64,000 bases of DNA from Acanthacorydalis orientalis (GCA_034766995.1 CM068317.1:26456001-26520000); one strand, 5' to 3'; shown: positions 36,782 to 48,725, counted from the stretch's first letter. The notes: a model not told the origin generated them from the letters alone. Translations and numbers: made by a program.

Positions 36782-37424
36782 TAACTCAACCAGTTTTTAT
36801 CAAGTCTGTAATTAAAAATGATTTTATTACAAGAATATATCTGTTCTATTGCTTTAAAATAAATGCGTTTCAATTAAGTTTTTCATTAGAATTATTATAA
36901 TTTTTTATTATATATTTTTTTATTATAAATTTTTTCATTAGAATTATTATAAATAATATTTACTATAATTTATTGTTCCAATTTAAAAAAGTGTACAACA
37001 GATGCATCCCATATAAATCCATGTGGCCTAAACAATAAAAATTCCACTTTTAAAACAACCTGTGCTGTTTATTTTTTATTTTTAATTATTTCTACATTTC
37101 ATTTTTCACCATTATTTATTAATACTTAAATAAATGTATGTAGTCTGCACCATAATTATTTTTTGAATAAAGAAACAACCTTATTATCAATAGTTCTTTT
37201 TTATTCTATGCGAATCCTATAGATAAAGCGGACGTTTGTTTTTCCACAACCGTGTTAAAATTCGTCGTATTTAGGTAGATTTTGATCAATACAAAATCTA
37301 CTTGAAGATGACGAAAGTTAAAATCAATCATAGAATAATCGAACTCGAGCGTTATTTACAAAATTCATATAGAATAATGAACAATGTATACTCTGAAGAA
37401 CAATATAACAAATATTTTATTTAA
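36782..37424. other. AT-rich DNA without a recognised gene
   Basis: Contains near-repeats of TTTTATTATAAATTTTTTCATTAGAATTATTATAA at 36889-36955. No gene was supported. Confidence 0.5.
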
Positions 37425-37881
37425 GTCCATTTTTCGGCCTGTATTTTGGTAAAATCGACTTTGGTTTTATTATTAATTTTTCTTCAAATTAGACTATTGA
37501 ATCGAAGATGGAAAAGAAACAAGTAAAAGTGATTTTTGTATGAGTTCAAAAAGAGTGTCAAAGCAACAGAAACTACTCGTAAACTAAACGATTCTTTTGG
37601 TATGGGTGCTGTTAAGGAACGTACGGTGCAATGGTGGTTCTAAAAATTTCATACTAGCTCGAGAGCCTTGAAAATGAAGAAGGTCGCGGGCGTCCTTCTT
37701 CAATTAATAACGACCAACTGAAGGCGTTACTTGAATCGGGAGCACGCACAACAATTCGAGAGCTTGCACAAAAGTTATCCGTTAGTCATCCAACAGTTCT
37801 GGACTACTTAAAACAGCCAGGAAAATCAAATATGTATGAGTTTGAAAGTCGTAAACCGCAATTATTTTTCTACCAAACTAT
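37425..37881 (+). mobile_element. Deleted cecropia-type mariner, 5' coding part fused to the 3' terminus
   Basis: From about 37440 it matches 47950-48415. It has the 5' leader, a start at ATG 37508 (MEKKQ), then helix-turn-helix wording across frameshifts (MGAVKERTVQWWF, GRGRPSSINNDQLKALLESG, TTIRELAQKLSVSHPTVLDY). It then jumps to the 3' terminal repeat AAACCGCAATTATTTTTCTA near 37881. The 5' terminal repeat is not seen. It appears to be the same deletion form as the copy at 48 kb. Confidence 0.75.
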
Positions 37882-38666
37882 AATATTTTAATTATAATTC
37901 TATTATTTTTATAAATCATGTTTTATACTTTTATACTTAACAAACAAAAAAAAAACTGAAAATATTTTTTTTTTATTTGTATTCCATTAATCGGATATAC
38001 TCGTAATAAACATAGAAAGTCTCTCTAAATGAGTGAAATTCATTGTATTAACAGTTTCGTTAGGAATCAATTATTAATCTGCATGTAATTAATTCAGTAA
38101 TAGTAATTCGATCAAATTTGTCGAAACAAATAGTCACTTTACTGAGAAATTTTAAATTGTATTTGCAACTTAATATTCTTATGAAAATATCGGCAAGTAC
38201 AATCACATTGATTTTTCATCGTATAATTCCATTCATGAATAATTCAATTGACTGAAGTTTGATTTAAAGTTAAGTTTTATGTAGATACAATCGAATCCAT
38301 TTATACGATAATTGAAAACTGTTCATCACATTAGGGTTCCGCTGCATTGTTTGGTTAAGGTGTTTGTATTAAAGATTATTTTTGAATTATTGTGATGAAC
38401 GTATCATACGAAATTTATTACCTACATTCGTTCGTAGTATTTGTTTTATCATTATGATACGAAATCAATATAATCTATTTAAGTTTTTGGTAATTTATAA
38501 ATATTTTCTATATAATTAAATAAAAATATAAAGTATTTCGAATTTATTTTTTTAAACAATAATTTTTATTCAGTTATCTAAACAGCTATTGAATTTTCTA
38601 CAGTTTTTTTTTATTTAATACTAAAATGTCATGGTGCTTTTAATATAATTTACAGAATTTTGAAGT

Positions 38667-38807
38667 AAAATATATTTATTAAAACAATATTGACATTGAC
38701 ATGGAAAATTATTTATTAAAACAATATTAACATTGAAATGACACTTTCATTGAAAAAAGATTAGAATTCAGAAAACAAAAACCGCAATTATTTTCCTACC
38801 AAGCTAA
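38667..38807 (-). repeat. Cecropia-type mariner 5' end fragment with a tandem duplication
   Basis: The minus strand from 38807 reads TTAGCTTGGTAGGAAAATAA, then TTGCGGTTTTTGTTTTCTGA, matching the 5' end at 47854-47930. Further in, a 35-bp unit containing TTATTTATTAAAACAATATT occurs twice in tandem (about 38667-38740). No coding part is attached. Confidence 0.7.
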
Positions 38808-38954
38808 TATTTCTTCGTTAACGACTGATTTTGTATACAGGAATAGTTACTCTTTGAGTTTCACAGTTCTAATTATTCTCCCATTTGAAACCAACAAGAG
38901 ATAATAGCTAGAATGGTATAATCATAAATACCACTTTGCTCTGTTCTAATTAAA

Positions 38955-38992
<38 letters not shown>

Positions 38993-39008
38993 CGTGTGTG
39001 TGTGTGTA
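38955..39008. repeat. (TA)n-(TG)n microsatellite
   Basis: About 16 TA units followed by TGCGTGTGTGTGTGTG. Confidence 0.93.
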
Positions 39009-39159
39009 TTCCAGGTATTAGAGACAAGAAGATTATTTGTATTTCATAACTTTTGGGAAAGAGATAAATAGATCGAGAGAGTTAGAGATGAGTTATAAAT
39101 GATATCTAGAAACAAATGCGTAAAGGTAGATAGAATTACTTTTGATGTCATAGACTCTT

Positions 39160-39405
39160 TTCTACTGGTGTGTAGGCCATAAAAAATGACGGGAAAATAG
39201 AAACGAAAAACTCTTTATTGGTTTTTACAACATAATATATTTAAACATAAAAAATAGCTAAGAACTAAACGTAAAGAATTAAATTTGAAACCTATGAGCT
39301 GACAAGGTAAACATTTCTCGTCTCCATAAATACTCGTTACTTTGTCCTGTGGGCAAAGTGACGAGAAATGTGAGTTTTTATATAGAAGAATTCTATATAA
39401 TTAAT
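39160..39405 (-). repeat. 230-bp interspersed repeat, copy 2 of 3
   Basis: Reverse complement matches 6224-6453 and 46668-46890. This copy keeps the clearest inverted words, ACATTTCTCGTC and GACGAGAAATGT, with nested CACTTTG and CAAAGTAACG, which could fold into a long hairpin. Confidence 0.72.
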
Positions 39406-40228
39406 AACATAATATTTTTTGTGAAAACTATTAAAAAATTAGAAATCAGTTTTCAAATGGCAAATTTATATATATATATATACATTTTAAATATGAAAAT
39501 TATTTTCAGCTCGAATTCTGATTAGGCCTGTGTCACTTGATATTCTTTTAGTCTCATATGATGTCGTTTAAAATGATTTTGGTGATTATAAAAGTAAGTC
39601 GAATCATGTTAACCTCTAAAATATCGAATAAATTTGTCAGAAACAGTTTTTATAGTAAGTTATTAAGGAAACGATATCCAATATTGATTTTATCTGACTT
39701 GACCTAACCTGAACAGATTTGACCAAACCTAACATGGCTATCCCTTTACTATATCTTGTCTAACTTCATCTAAAAGTTTCTTAATAACAAATAAAAAGAA
39801 TTGGTACACCAAATAATATAAACGAATGGTGCATTTATGGTTTTAAAAATCAATCTACCTTTTTCTTTGCCCTTTTTTATCCATATTTTGTCAAAATTTC
39901 AAATTTTAGATTTATAGCCAACTAGAAATTTAAAAAATCTTTACAGATGCTTATGCAGGAATAGTTTGTAGTTTTTAAAAAATATCTAATAAAATAATCG
40001 TTAGAGCACACTTATTTCTCTATGAGAAGACACCGTTTCTAATAATTTGTATACTATTCTATTTTCGAACAAATAATCCGTTTGGCTCAATATTAAGTGT
40101 GCGTTTTCGACACAATCAATAATAAATGTTTACTTTAAGACATCCATCTTCTTTATATATTTTTATAAGAACTAATGATGAGAATGTGGAACGCATAAAA
40201 AACCGATTGAACGTTTGTTTCAGACATT

Positions 40229-40396
40229 ATGTTTCGAGGAGACAGTTTTACAACCGTGTTTTCAGCCGTTAGGTATGTAGAACTTCAGCCAGATCACGTT
40301 CGTTGTCCGCAACTTAAATATACTGACAAAAACATTAGAAAATTTATTGCAACAGACAACACAATACATGTTGCAGTAACTACGTCGCCATGGTAA
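40229..40396 (+). CDS. Short open reading frame of unknown nature (55 codons)
   Basis: ATG 40229 to TAA 40394-40396 gives 55 residues with balanced composition, unlike the AT-driven frames around it. They include FRGDSFTTVFSAVRYVE, QPDHVRCPQLKYTDKN and ATDNTIHVAVTTSPW. No domain is recognised. The sequence TTTTCAGCCGTTAGGTATGT inside could contain splice-site-like words, so this may be an exon part or chance. Confidence is low. Confidence 0.15.
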   Translation: MFRGDSFTTVFSAVRYVELQPDHVRCPQLKYTDKNIRKFIATDNTIHVAVTTSPW

Positions 40397-40397
40397 C
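40384..40397. promoter_or_regulatory. X-box-like palindrome (possible RFX site)
   Basis: GTCGCCATGGTAAC fits the RFX X-box pattern of two half-sites, GTYRCC and GGYAAC type, around AT. It lies in a CpG-richer unique region. A 14-bp match can arise by chance and no adjacent ciliary gene is visible in the window. Confidence 0.25.
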
Positions 40398-41477
40398 CCC
40401 CTTTTTAGTTCTACGTTTCAGTTACACCACCTATAGTGCCTTAACTCGTTGCCCCTTCGCGGACCAACAGAACTGAAACCAGTTCGACTATAAATGCGTT
40501 CACATCTTTGTGCTCCCGTATCTCGACCTCGCTCGCGCCCTTCAGGATAAACATTATATATATATATATACATTTGCGTTTTACGTTTAAGATAAAAGTC
40601 CTTATTTCAAACAGTAAGATCATTTTCATCGAGAGGGCGCATTCGTTCTTGAGCTGATAAAATGAGACAATGATGAGTATTTTTAGATCTGCGTCGGTTA
40701 AAAGAGATGAAATAAGGATGTTTTCGGCGCGAAAGAATAATTTCGTTTTTATGTGTTTACGAAGCTTGAAAGTCAATGAACAGGAAACATTGTTTTTATA
40801 GAATCAATCAGTAGTTGTGACGGAAACGTTGTTGACGTTAGATTCCGAGATTCAGATTACAGATATTGCCATGAACATTTAGTGTTATGTACGTTACGCA
40901 CGCTAATAATACAGGAAAAGTTTTATCCGGCTTGTTTTTCTTTCATATATATATTAGAGTATTTTAATTTGTAGTATCGAGATTCGGACGAGAAACATAA
41001 ACGAAATACGATATGAAAATGTATTAATAAAGTATGTTTAAGATAGGATCAGAACAGCTGTATTGTGTTTATTGTTTATGTAGTGAACGTTTTCACATAC
41101 AGAAATAGACTGTCGGGGCGTTTAATTTTCACATACTATAAATTGATTGGCATTTTAAATAAAAATTCTCTGCGGAGCGGTAAAACTGAAACAGCACGTA
41201 TTTTGGTAACGTAGAGCAATAAATACGAAAATGAAAACTTTGATAATGCTCTCGCATCGTTTCACGTGACTACAGAATTTCAGCGATTTAATACGAATGA
41301 ACGTGAACTGTGTAACCTTATTTTGAAATTTATATTTAAAATTATCAACGACCAAAAAAAATCTCATAATCAATAAACAGCAAATGTCGAAAAATATTTA
41401 AATTATTCTTTGTACAATTATTTAATATACAAATGTAAATAATCAATTATAACTGTAACAGATATAAAATAACTTTA

Positions 41478-42051
41478 TCCGTTTCGTCTTCGCCTTCTTT
41501 GGAGCCGGTTCTCCCTTTTCAGTCCATTGTTTTGATTGTTATTTTGTCTCGGGTGTGAAGTGATGGACCCATGTTTCATCCATGGTTATGAAACGGCGCA
41601 AAAATTCTGCTTTGTTGCTGTGAAACTTCGCTAAACACTCAATTGAAACATCTTCACGACACTGTTTTTGCTCGAGTGTGAGCAAACGGGGCACCCATTG
41701 TGCACACAGCTTTCTCATGTCCAAATTTTCAGATAATATGCGATGTAGCGCACTTTTTGAAATGCCTACTATGTCTGCTAGCTCGCGCACTTTCAGTCGA
41801 CGATCATCCAGTACCGCTTTGTGGATTTTCTTCACCATTTCTGGAGTCGTCACCTCATTTGGTCGACCACTGCGATGCTCGTCTTGGCAGCTCGTACGGC
41901 CCCGTTTAAACTCTGTTACCCAATATTTCACTGTTGTAAACGAAGGAGCAGACTCACTCAGAGTAGAATCCTGTTCAGCTTTTATGTTGGTTGGGCTGAG
42001 GCCTTTCAAATAAAAGTATTGTATCACGTAACGATGACCAATTTTCTCCAT
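41478..42051 (-). pseudogene. Mariner transposase, N-terminal half with one stop
   Basis: The start is taken at 42051 (MEKIGHRYVIQYFYLKGLSP), because upstream codons translate leader sequence. Two helix-turn-helix regions follow, with TVKYWVTEFKRGRTSCQDEH, RSGRPNEVTTPEMVKKIHKA and ADIVGISKSALHRILSENLD joined by linkers. Then come WVPRLLTLEQKQ and FITMDETWVHHFTPETK with the first catalytic Asp. A TAA replaces Gln at 41536-41538. The frame then continues QSKQWTEKGEPAPKKAKT and ends at the break. No frameshift lies within this half, so it was intact until fairly recently. Confidence 0.87.
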
Positions 42052-42230
42052 TTTCACAAATTCACTGCAAACGTTCACTATTGATGGCTGCCAAACAAAT
42101 ACTAAACAACGTGGCGTCCTCAAACTTGAAACATATGCTTTATAGATTGTGTACTTTCTAATACAGTGATATTTTTCAAACAACTACCGCCATCTCTAGG
42201 TCAGGCCGGGTACTTCTGGGACCACCCTCG
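41478..42230 (-). mobile_element. Mariner element truncated in the catalytic domain
   Basis: The minus-strand 5' end at 42230 reads CGAGGGTGGTCCCAGAAGTA, then CCCGGCCTGACCT, a typical mariner terminal repeat, with TA outside (42231-42232). The element stops abruptly near 41478 inside the transposase gene, and no 3' terminal repeat was found, so it is broken. Confidence 0.83.
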
Positions 42231-43064
42231 TATAGTAAGTTGATATTCCTTATTAAGTGATGAAAAACTTGAGGGTATTAATGAACGTTTTCTTTAGAAC
42301 GTTACTTAAAAAATCTCTGAAAAATATATTCTTAAATAAGTTTTTTCATATTTAATTCTCTAATGAATGACAAAGTAATTAAAAATACTAGCTAATCATA
42401 TTCACTCTACATATACATAATTACATTCATTCTCACTATACATATACATAACTACAGGAAAATTTATGACCGCCAAAATCTTTACCCTTATAACCGTTAA
42501 ACATTGATTTATCAGTTTTCTTTAAAAAAATGTTATACAGAAGCATTGCTCATATAATGGAAAAATTACACGCCTATATTAAAGCTGAACTGTTGAGTTA
42601 GCAACTGATTATCAAAATTACGTCGTAATTATTACGAATTTGTCTTCATTGCACGCTGAGAGAGACCTGCTGGCTTATTTCAATTCGTCATTTCTCAGGA
42701 CACATCAGAACTAAAATTGTAATTACTAAAATAAATAGTCAAACAGTGTGCAAAGTTACGACAAATATAATAGGAGAAGTTGGTTCATATATTCAAAAAA
42801 ATAAGTATAGTTTCAATATCTATCTTATTAACATTTTATAAAGCAATATTGTGACTAAATGTTTTTTTTTAATATGAGCTTTATTTATTTAGAATCACTT
42901 GTATGTAAAGATATTTAATCATTTTTTTACAAATTTTTAATTAAAACCTAGATAAAACGATACCAAAATATGTAATGATTTTCTTCCAAATTTATCTATC
43001 AGTATTGCTGCACGGATAAGATTCTATAAACGTATAGAAATATTACAATTTCTATTGTATAAGG
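42231..43064. other. AT-rich DNA without a recognised gene
   Basis: Near 42405-42460 a 30-bp unit with CTACATATACATAA occurs about twice. Nothing else was supported. Confidence 0.5.
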
Positions 43065-43966
43065 TAGTGGCATCAAACACGCGGCCCGCGGCACAAAGCT
43101 TGAAGATGATTTTATTAAAATAATAAAATTGGATTTAAAAAAAATATAAAATACATTTTTAAAATATTGCTAATTGTAGAAGTTTATTTTAAGGAACAAC
43201 GTTTATGGTCAATTCCGATTTAGTTCATTTTCCTACTTGCAAAAATTATCAAGAGTTATATTACGGCTGTGATTTTAACAAATATGCTTTAAATATTCAA
43301 GAATAATTATTTAAATTATAAAATCGATGTGAAGGATTCAAAGCATGTGAAAATTATTTTTTAATATTTACTGCTCTGTTTTTTTAACACCAAAGAAGTA
43401 AAAAGTAACAGCCAAATGGAATTGATTGAAATTGAGTGCCAAACGGTGCTGAAAAAAAAAGTATAATGAAGTTGGTATTCCAGATTTTTATTTGTACTTG
43501 CCAGAACATTTTATTCAAATGCGTATATTTACAGCAAGAACTTTGACAATGTTTGGTAGTAAATACCTATGTGAACAATAATTTTTCCATTTAAAGTCTA
43601 ATAAGACTTCACACAGATCATGATTGACAAATGAACATTTAACATCTATAGTAAAAACATCATTATCACAAAAAATACATCCAATATTGTAAAATGGTGT
43701 CTGCGAAAAGATGTCAAGTTCCTTGTAAAAAATATTATTGTTTTTAATTTCTCTAATTTAAAATTTTGCTGTAAAATTTGATACTAATACCTAAAATTAA
43801 TGTATTTTTTTTAATTTTTGTAAATTCAGTAAAGAAAAAATAAATATAAAATTTAAATGAGTTAATTTTGAATAAAAATAAAAGAATTTTTTCACTGGCT
43901 AAATTTTTTTTTGTGATTTTTTTGTTTGCAGCCCATAGACTCCCTTAAACTGAATTTGGTGGACCG

Positions 43967-44028
<62 letters not shown>

Positions 44029-44041
44029 TTTGATATCACTG
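43065..44041 (+). mobile_element. hAT element of the Charlie/GTF2IRD2-like type, decayed
   Basis: The left end reads TAGTGGCATCAAACACGCGG, then CCCGCGG. The right end, reverse-complemented, reads CAGTGATATCAAACTC. Such ends, and the GCGGCCCG word behind them, are typical of Charlie-like hAT elements. A (TA)n of about 55 bp lies inside the right end, between the terminal repeat and the coding remnant. Flanking octamers agree at only about 4 of 8 positions, so no clear target duplication is visible. Confidence 0.7.
43320..43690 (+). pseudogene. hAT transposase C-terminal remnant (GTF2IRD2/SCAND3-like)
   Basis: Across frames the plus strand reads QMELIEIECQTVLKKK, EVGIPDFYLYLPEHFIQM, TLTMFGSKYLCEQ, LKSNKTSHRS and LTNEHL. 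This matches the C-terminal hAT dimerisation region, which in the family has the order PDFYKYLPE, MFGSTYLCEQLFS, NKSK-RS-LTDEHL. Multiple frameshifts and stops are present. The catalytic region is not recognisable. Confidence 0.7.
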
Positions 44042-45295
44042 GTGCACAGCTTATATTAGTGGTTTGTTATAAAATCTTATTTTTTAGGATATTTATTTCA
44101 TAAGATATAGAAATTCACACAAATACTTAATTATAAATGATTTAAATAGTTTTTGTTTTAAACATTTCTTCATATTTTTAATTATTTTTTCATGCTCGTT
44201 CCGTTAAGAGTTCTACCACCATTTTTGAATAAATTAATTTTTTTAAACAGTGTAAATTATTTTTTATATTTAATAAACAAGAAATGTATAACATAAACTG
44301 ATATTGAACAACTATAATAAAAGGAATATCGCTCACATTTGAAATGATATCAACCAAAATTAAATCATTTAATACTATAAACAATTTATTGCCAATAATT
44401 TCCAAAAAAAATATTTTTTTGTTTAAAAAATTTATTAAAGAAAGTATTCTCCAGCTTTTTCAAAACAACAAATGTCTTCGCTTCGTGGATAACATATATG
44501 GTACATACATGATACTTCAACATATTTCAGTCATATTATATGAGATATTCAAACAACACCTATCGTAACCGGTGAATAAGTAGAGAAGGACTCCCTTCAT
44601 GGTCCCTACACTCGTTTATTTTCAATAGTTTTGACTGTTTCTGTGAGAAACTTTACTCGTTATAAAACTCTCAATAAAAACATGAAGGCATCTTACAGCA
44701 CTTTAAGAAATCCCTTTTAGATTATAATTATTTATGTATCTTGAAAAATTTATAAGTCTATATCAAAACATTTTAAAACATAAATTAACTTTAAAAAAAT
44801 GTACATTGTTATTTATACTTTCAGTTAAAAATTCATTAATTTTGGCTTTAATATTGCAAATTAAAAATAAAAAATCATTTCATAATTAAAGACATCTATT
44901 TTTTTGATACACGGAATTTAATCACAATTTTTATTTTTTTATTATAAATATATCTAGTAACAATCCTGATTGAAAAAAAAGATTTTTGCCATTTTTATTC
45001 TATTAGTATTATTTTAAAATAAAAAACAAATCAAAACTTATTTGACATTCCAAAATATTGAATGTTTCATTCTCCTTTCAAAGTACATTTTTTCTGATAT
45101 AATTGTTTATTTATCCTTTTTGATTGTTGTTTATATACAGTTTCAAATGATGATACCATCATTCTTAAAGCTCCAAGATACAGAAAAAAACACATCTAAT
45201 GAATTATAATTGTGTGTTTTTATACTTATGATGCCACAAATACCTTTTTCTGATGGTTTTGATAGAAAAATATATTGAGTATACCCTACTTTATA
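44042..45295. other. AT-rich DNA without a recognised gene
   Basis: Two overlapping low-complexity open frames at 44190-44568 show no motif. No RNA or transposon end was recognised. Confidence 0.5.
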
Positions 45296-46279
45296 CTTTT
45301 GATTCATTGTAAGTGAACTAAACCAATGCAGGTGGATGAAGCAGGTAATGAGTTGATTTCATTGTCTTCCTGCATAATGTAGTAACGTAATTTAACCATA
45401 AATCTCTTGTCATCCTGATTAATCACTCACTCAAGCACACGTATGTCTTTTCTGATCTTCTAGTGTCTTTTAGTGTTTTGTTGTAATTTGTTTAATGATT
45501 TGGTTTTCATAATTATAACTTTTTATGCACCTATGAAGATTAATGTCAGTGTGTGCGTACTTTTAACATTTTTTAGCATATTTTTCTTCCAGAATAGCAT
45601 AATTTTTATTATTTGTTATATGTCAAAATTCGAATTCTTAAGACCACAGTGATCTTTAGAAGTTCTTAATATTCTTTGCTTATTTCAAGCAACTGGTATC
45701 GAAAAGAAGATTGTTTGTAAAAGATTCTGAACTTATTAAATTTAATTATATCTTAAATAAGTAAAATAATTATCTGTCATTTTCTCAATTTGTTGCTATT
45801 GTTCAAGATTTGTCCTAAAAAAATGATTTTATTTATGATAAAATGGTACAATTAATTGGTTTTCACATTATGATCATATTCTGAAACGCTGTTCTATACT
45901 ATGTTATTTATCAATATTAATTAATTTTTGTTTTTCTTTTTCGTAAAAAGGACTATAAACATTTTTATCTAAATTAGTCGGAAATGAATTATAATAAAAA
46001 ACACATCGATGAAACAAAGAAGTTGTAATACGTGAACAGTACTATTTTTCTCTGGTGGTTTTCATCTTTTTGAATCATTTGAGTTTTACGAAGAACAAAA
46101 ACTCAGATGATTCAAAGAACGAAGATCATCATGGCAACACCTTTTAAAACACATCTGTAGATTTTCTGTACTTTTAAGATCTACGAATGGCGGCATCGCC
46201 ATTAAAATACTAATAAGCAACGATGAAAAATAATTCATTATTATTAATTGAACCTTCTTGACTTAAACTTTTTTGAAGT
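45296..46279 (+). repeat. Large inverted repeat 1, left arm (about 1 kb)
   Basis: Pairs in inverted orientation with 50412-51390 along almost its whole length, at roughly 90 percent by eye with small indels. Shared words include CTGATTAATCACTCACTCAA, GAATTCTTAAGACCACAGTG and TTTCATCGATGTG-type sequence. Near its inner part a 17-bp hairpin is visible (46072-46088 with 46097-46113). No open frame or transposon motif was recognised. It may be a member of an unclassified repeat family. Confidence 0.82.
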
Positions 46280-46667
46280 TTGTGTGATGATTGAAAAATG
46301 AACTTATGAAAGTGTATTAATCCTTAGCGACAGACATCGTATCGTGATACATATTGAAATTTTAGATATGAAGATGCATTAGACACGAGCTTAGTGTTGT
46401 AATTAATCATGTTTTTTTAAACAAGTAAAAATATTTTTTACATCAAAAACAACATTAAAAATATTTTTTTTCACAAGTACTTTTAATATTTGTTTATGTA
46501 GTCTGTAATTTAAAAATAAAAGTAGAAGAATAACTTAATCATCTGAATCACAATAATTTGTGATCATAATCAATATGTTAGAAGTTTCTCTTAAAGGAGT
46601 AAAAAAACTAAGACTTTCTGTAACGATATCGTAGAAAATAAAATCTTTTAATTATCTAAATAATAAA

Positions 46668-46890
46668 AACTCGCATTTCTCATTACTTTGTCCGCAGGAA
46701 AAAGTCCATGGTAACAAGAAATGTTTGCTTTGTCAGCTCATAGGTTTCAAGTTTAATTCATTAAGTTTAGTTCTTAGTATTTCTTATATTTAAATATATT
46801 TAAATATATTATGTCGTAAAAACCAATAAACAGTTTTTTTCTTTCTATGTTTCTTTCTAATTTCTCGTACATTTTGACTAATTATATACT
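46668..46890 (+). repeat. 230-bp interspersed repeat, copy 3 of 3
   Basis: Matches 6224-6453 and the reverse complement of 39160-39405. It is less conserved at the 5' hairpin words, and has a TTTAAATATA duplication in the middle. Confidence 0.7.
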
Positions 46891-47853
46891 AGTCTTTTTA
46901 TAATAGATACGAAAAAACATTTTAAAATTTATAAATCTATAAGTTGTCTAAAAGCTTAATAATTGCTTACCTAAACATTTATTGATAGTAAAGTTTTAAA
47001 TAAAGTTAACTTGTTAATATTTTGGATAGAATGGATTTAATTAAAAAAAATGACAAAAACATCATACACAGAATTTTTTGTCATAAAAAGTATTTTTTTT
47101 TATATTGAATTATTTATGAATTCATATTTTGATTATAATATTATTATTTTCTTCTATTCTATAAAAAAAACATTTTTTTTAGAGAAAATAAAAGAGTAGA
47201 TATAAAAAACCTACCTAAAACGAAACTTTATTAAAGTAGAAAACTATTGATTCATGAAACTTCAATGCCACTCTAGCATTTTATTATTTATTCACGAGTT
47301 GAAGGCGCATGAAAACTGAAGTACAGAAAGAGGATGAAGTAATGAACGTTAAACTTCATTAATATTTACAACCAATAGAATATCACATTTACGATCCATA
47401 CAGGATGCCAATATGGAACATACACTTCGTCAAATGTATGCTTCAAAATAACTATTTTGTCAGGTATAAAACTAATATCTACATGTTTATAATCTTAATA
47501 TTTATCAAAAATTAAAATACATTTCAAATTATAATGTAAATAAAGAAAATTATGAAAAAGCAGTTTAATTGCAGTTGTTTTAAATTTATGATATTATTTA
47601 TTCAAAATCTCATTTTATTACAAATTAAAACTGTAATATATAAGGAATGTTAAAGACATTAAAGAAATAGTCGTTTTTATAATTTGACATTTTATAGAAA
47701 TTCTATGTTTATTACTGATAAAATTATATTATTAAAATGGTTAAAGAATCATTAAAAGTAACAGTTGCTTATTTCAGTAACTGAAAACGTCAAAGTTTCA
47801 GCTAATACAACTGAAATCTAATCTTCCAACGTACAAGTATCCTTTTCTATCAA
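46891..47853. other. AT-rich DNA without a recognised gene
   Basis: Part of the spacer of inverted repeat 1. No supported feature. Confidence 0.5.
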
Positions 47854-48415
47854 TTAAGTTGGTAGGAAAATAATTTCAGTTTTTGTTTTCTGAATTATAA
47901 CATTAATTTTGTTTAGTGAAAGTGTAATTTCAACGCATTCATCTTTTTAAAGTGCATTTTTCGGTCTATATTTTGGTAACATCCACTTTGGTTTTATTAT
48001 TAATTTTGGTTCAAATTACGCTATTGAATTTAGATGGAAAAGAAGCAAACATGCGCATTCTTTGTACGAATTCAAAACGGTTGGTAAAACAGAAGAAACT
48101 GCTCGTAAACTAAACGATGCTTTTTTGTGTGGGCACTGTTAAGGAACGTACGGTGCAATGGTGGTTCCAAAAAGTTTGTGCTAGGGACGAGATCCTTGAA
48201 GATAAAGAAGGTCGCAAGCGTTCTTCTTCAGTTAATAACGACCAATTGAAGACGTTATTCGAATTAGAACCAAGCACAACAATTCGAGAGCTTAAACAAA
48301 AGTCAGGCTTTAGTCATCCAACAGTTCTGGACCAATTAAAACCACTTAAATTAAAACATATATATATATATGAATTTAAAGGTCATAAACCGCAATTATT
48401 TTTCTACCAACCTAA
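47854..48415 (+). mobile_element. Deleted cecropia-type mariner, both ends present
   Basis: The 5' end TTAAGTTGGTAGGAAAATAA and the 3' end (reverse complement TTAGGTTGGTAGAAAAATAA) enclose 562 bp. The coding start is ATG 48034 (MEKKQ). The frame from 48117 gives VGTVKERTVQWWFQKV, SSSVNNDQLKTLFELE and TTIRELKQKSGFSHPTVLDQ, the helix-turn-helix half. The sequence then jumps through a short (TA)n to the 3' terminal repeat, so the catalytic domain is gone. A second family fragment with its own 3' end follows directly. Confidence 0.8.
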
Positions 48416-48454
48416 TAAATTTGCTACATCATGCAACTACTTTTAATCGAACAA

Positions 48455-48725
48455 TCACTGATTAAAAAACTAAGAGAGCTTACACAAAAGTTATGCAGCC
48501 TAAGGTCTTCAACAACCAAGCTGCTGCCGAAAGTGTATTTCAAGATTTTATTAACTCTACAACACTGGAATTTTACACCGCCGGAGTAAATAAAACTGTA
48601 ATTAATTTGCAAAAATGTGTCGATTCTAATGGTGCTTATTTCAATTAATAAAATTAATTATCAGCTGAGAAAAATGTATAAGAAATTGAATGTCATAAAC
48701 CGCAATTATTTTTTTACCAACCTAA
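48455..48725 (+). mobile_element. Cecropia-type mariner, 3' fragment in tandem with the previous copy
   Basis: The sequence restarts inside the helix-turn-helix region (GAGAGCTTACACAAAAGTTA) and jumps to the C-terminus. Across frames it reads QAAAESVFQDFINSTTLEFY, TAGVNKTVINLQKCVDSNGA and YFN followed by TAA. It ends with a 3' terminal repeat at 48725. The joint between helix-turn-helix and C-terminal sequence is a different deletion from that of the neighbouring copy. Confidence 0.75.

Larger units (their letters stand above)
39406..41477. other. Largest repeat-poor stretch; no confident gene
   Basis: 39406-40200 is AT-rich and featureless apart from a short (TA)n (39468). 40200-40900 is GC-richer with several CpGs, a 55-codon open frame (40229-40396) and an X-box-like palindrome. 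The 111-codon minus frame at 40441-40776 reads through a (TA)n and has no motif. This is the most plausible place in the window for a host promoter or exon, but nothing proves it. Confidence 0.4.

Noticed and set aside
40441..40776. 111-codon minus-strand frame as a possible host exon
   Set aside because: It reads through a (TA)n in the middle and shows no motif. Kept only as part of a GC-richer region.
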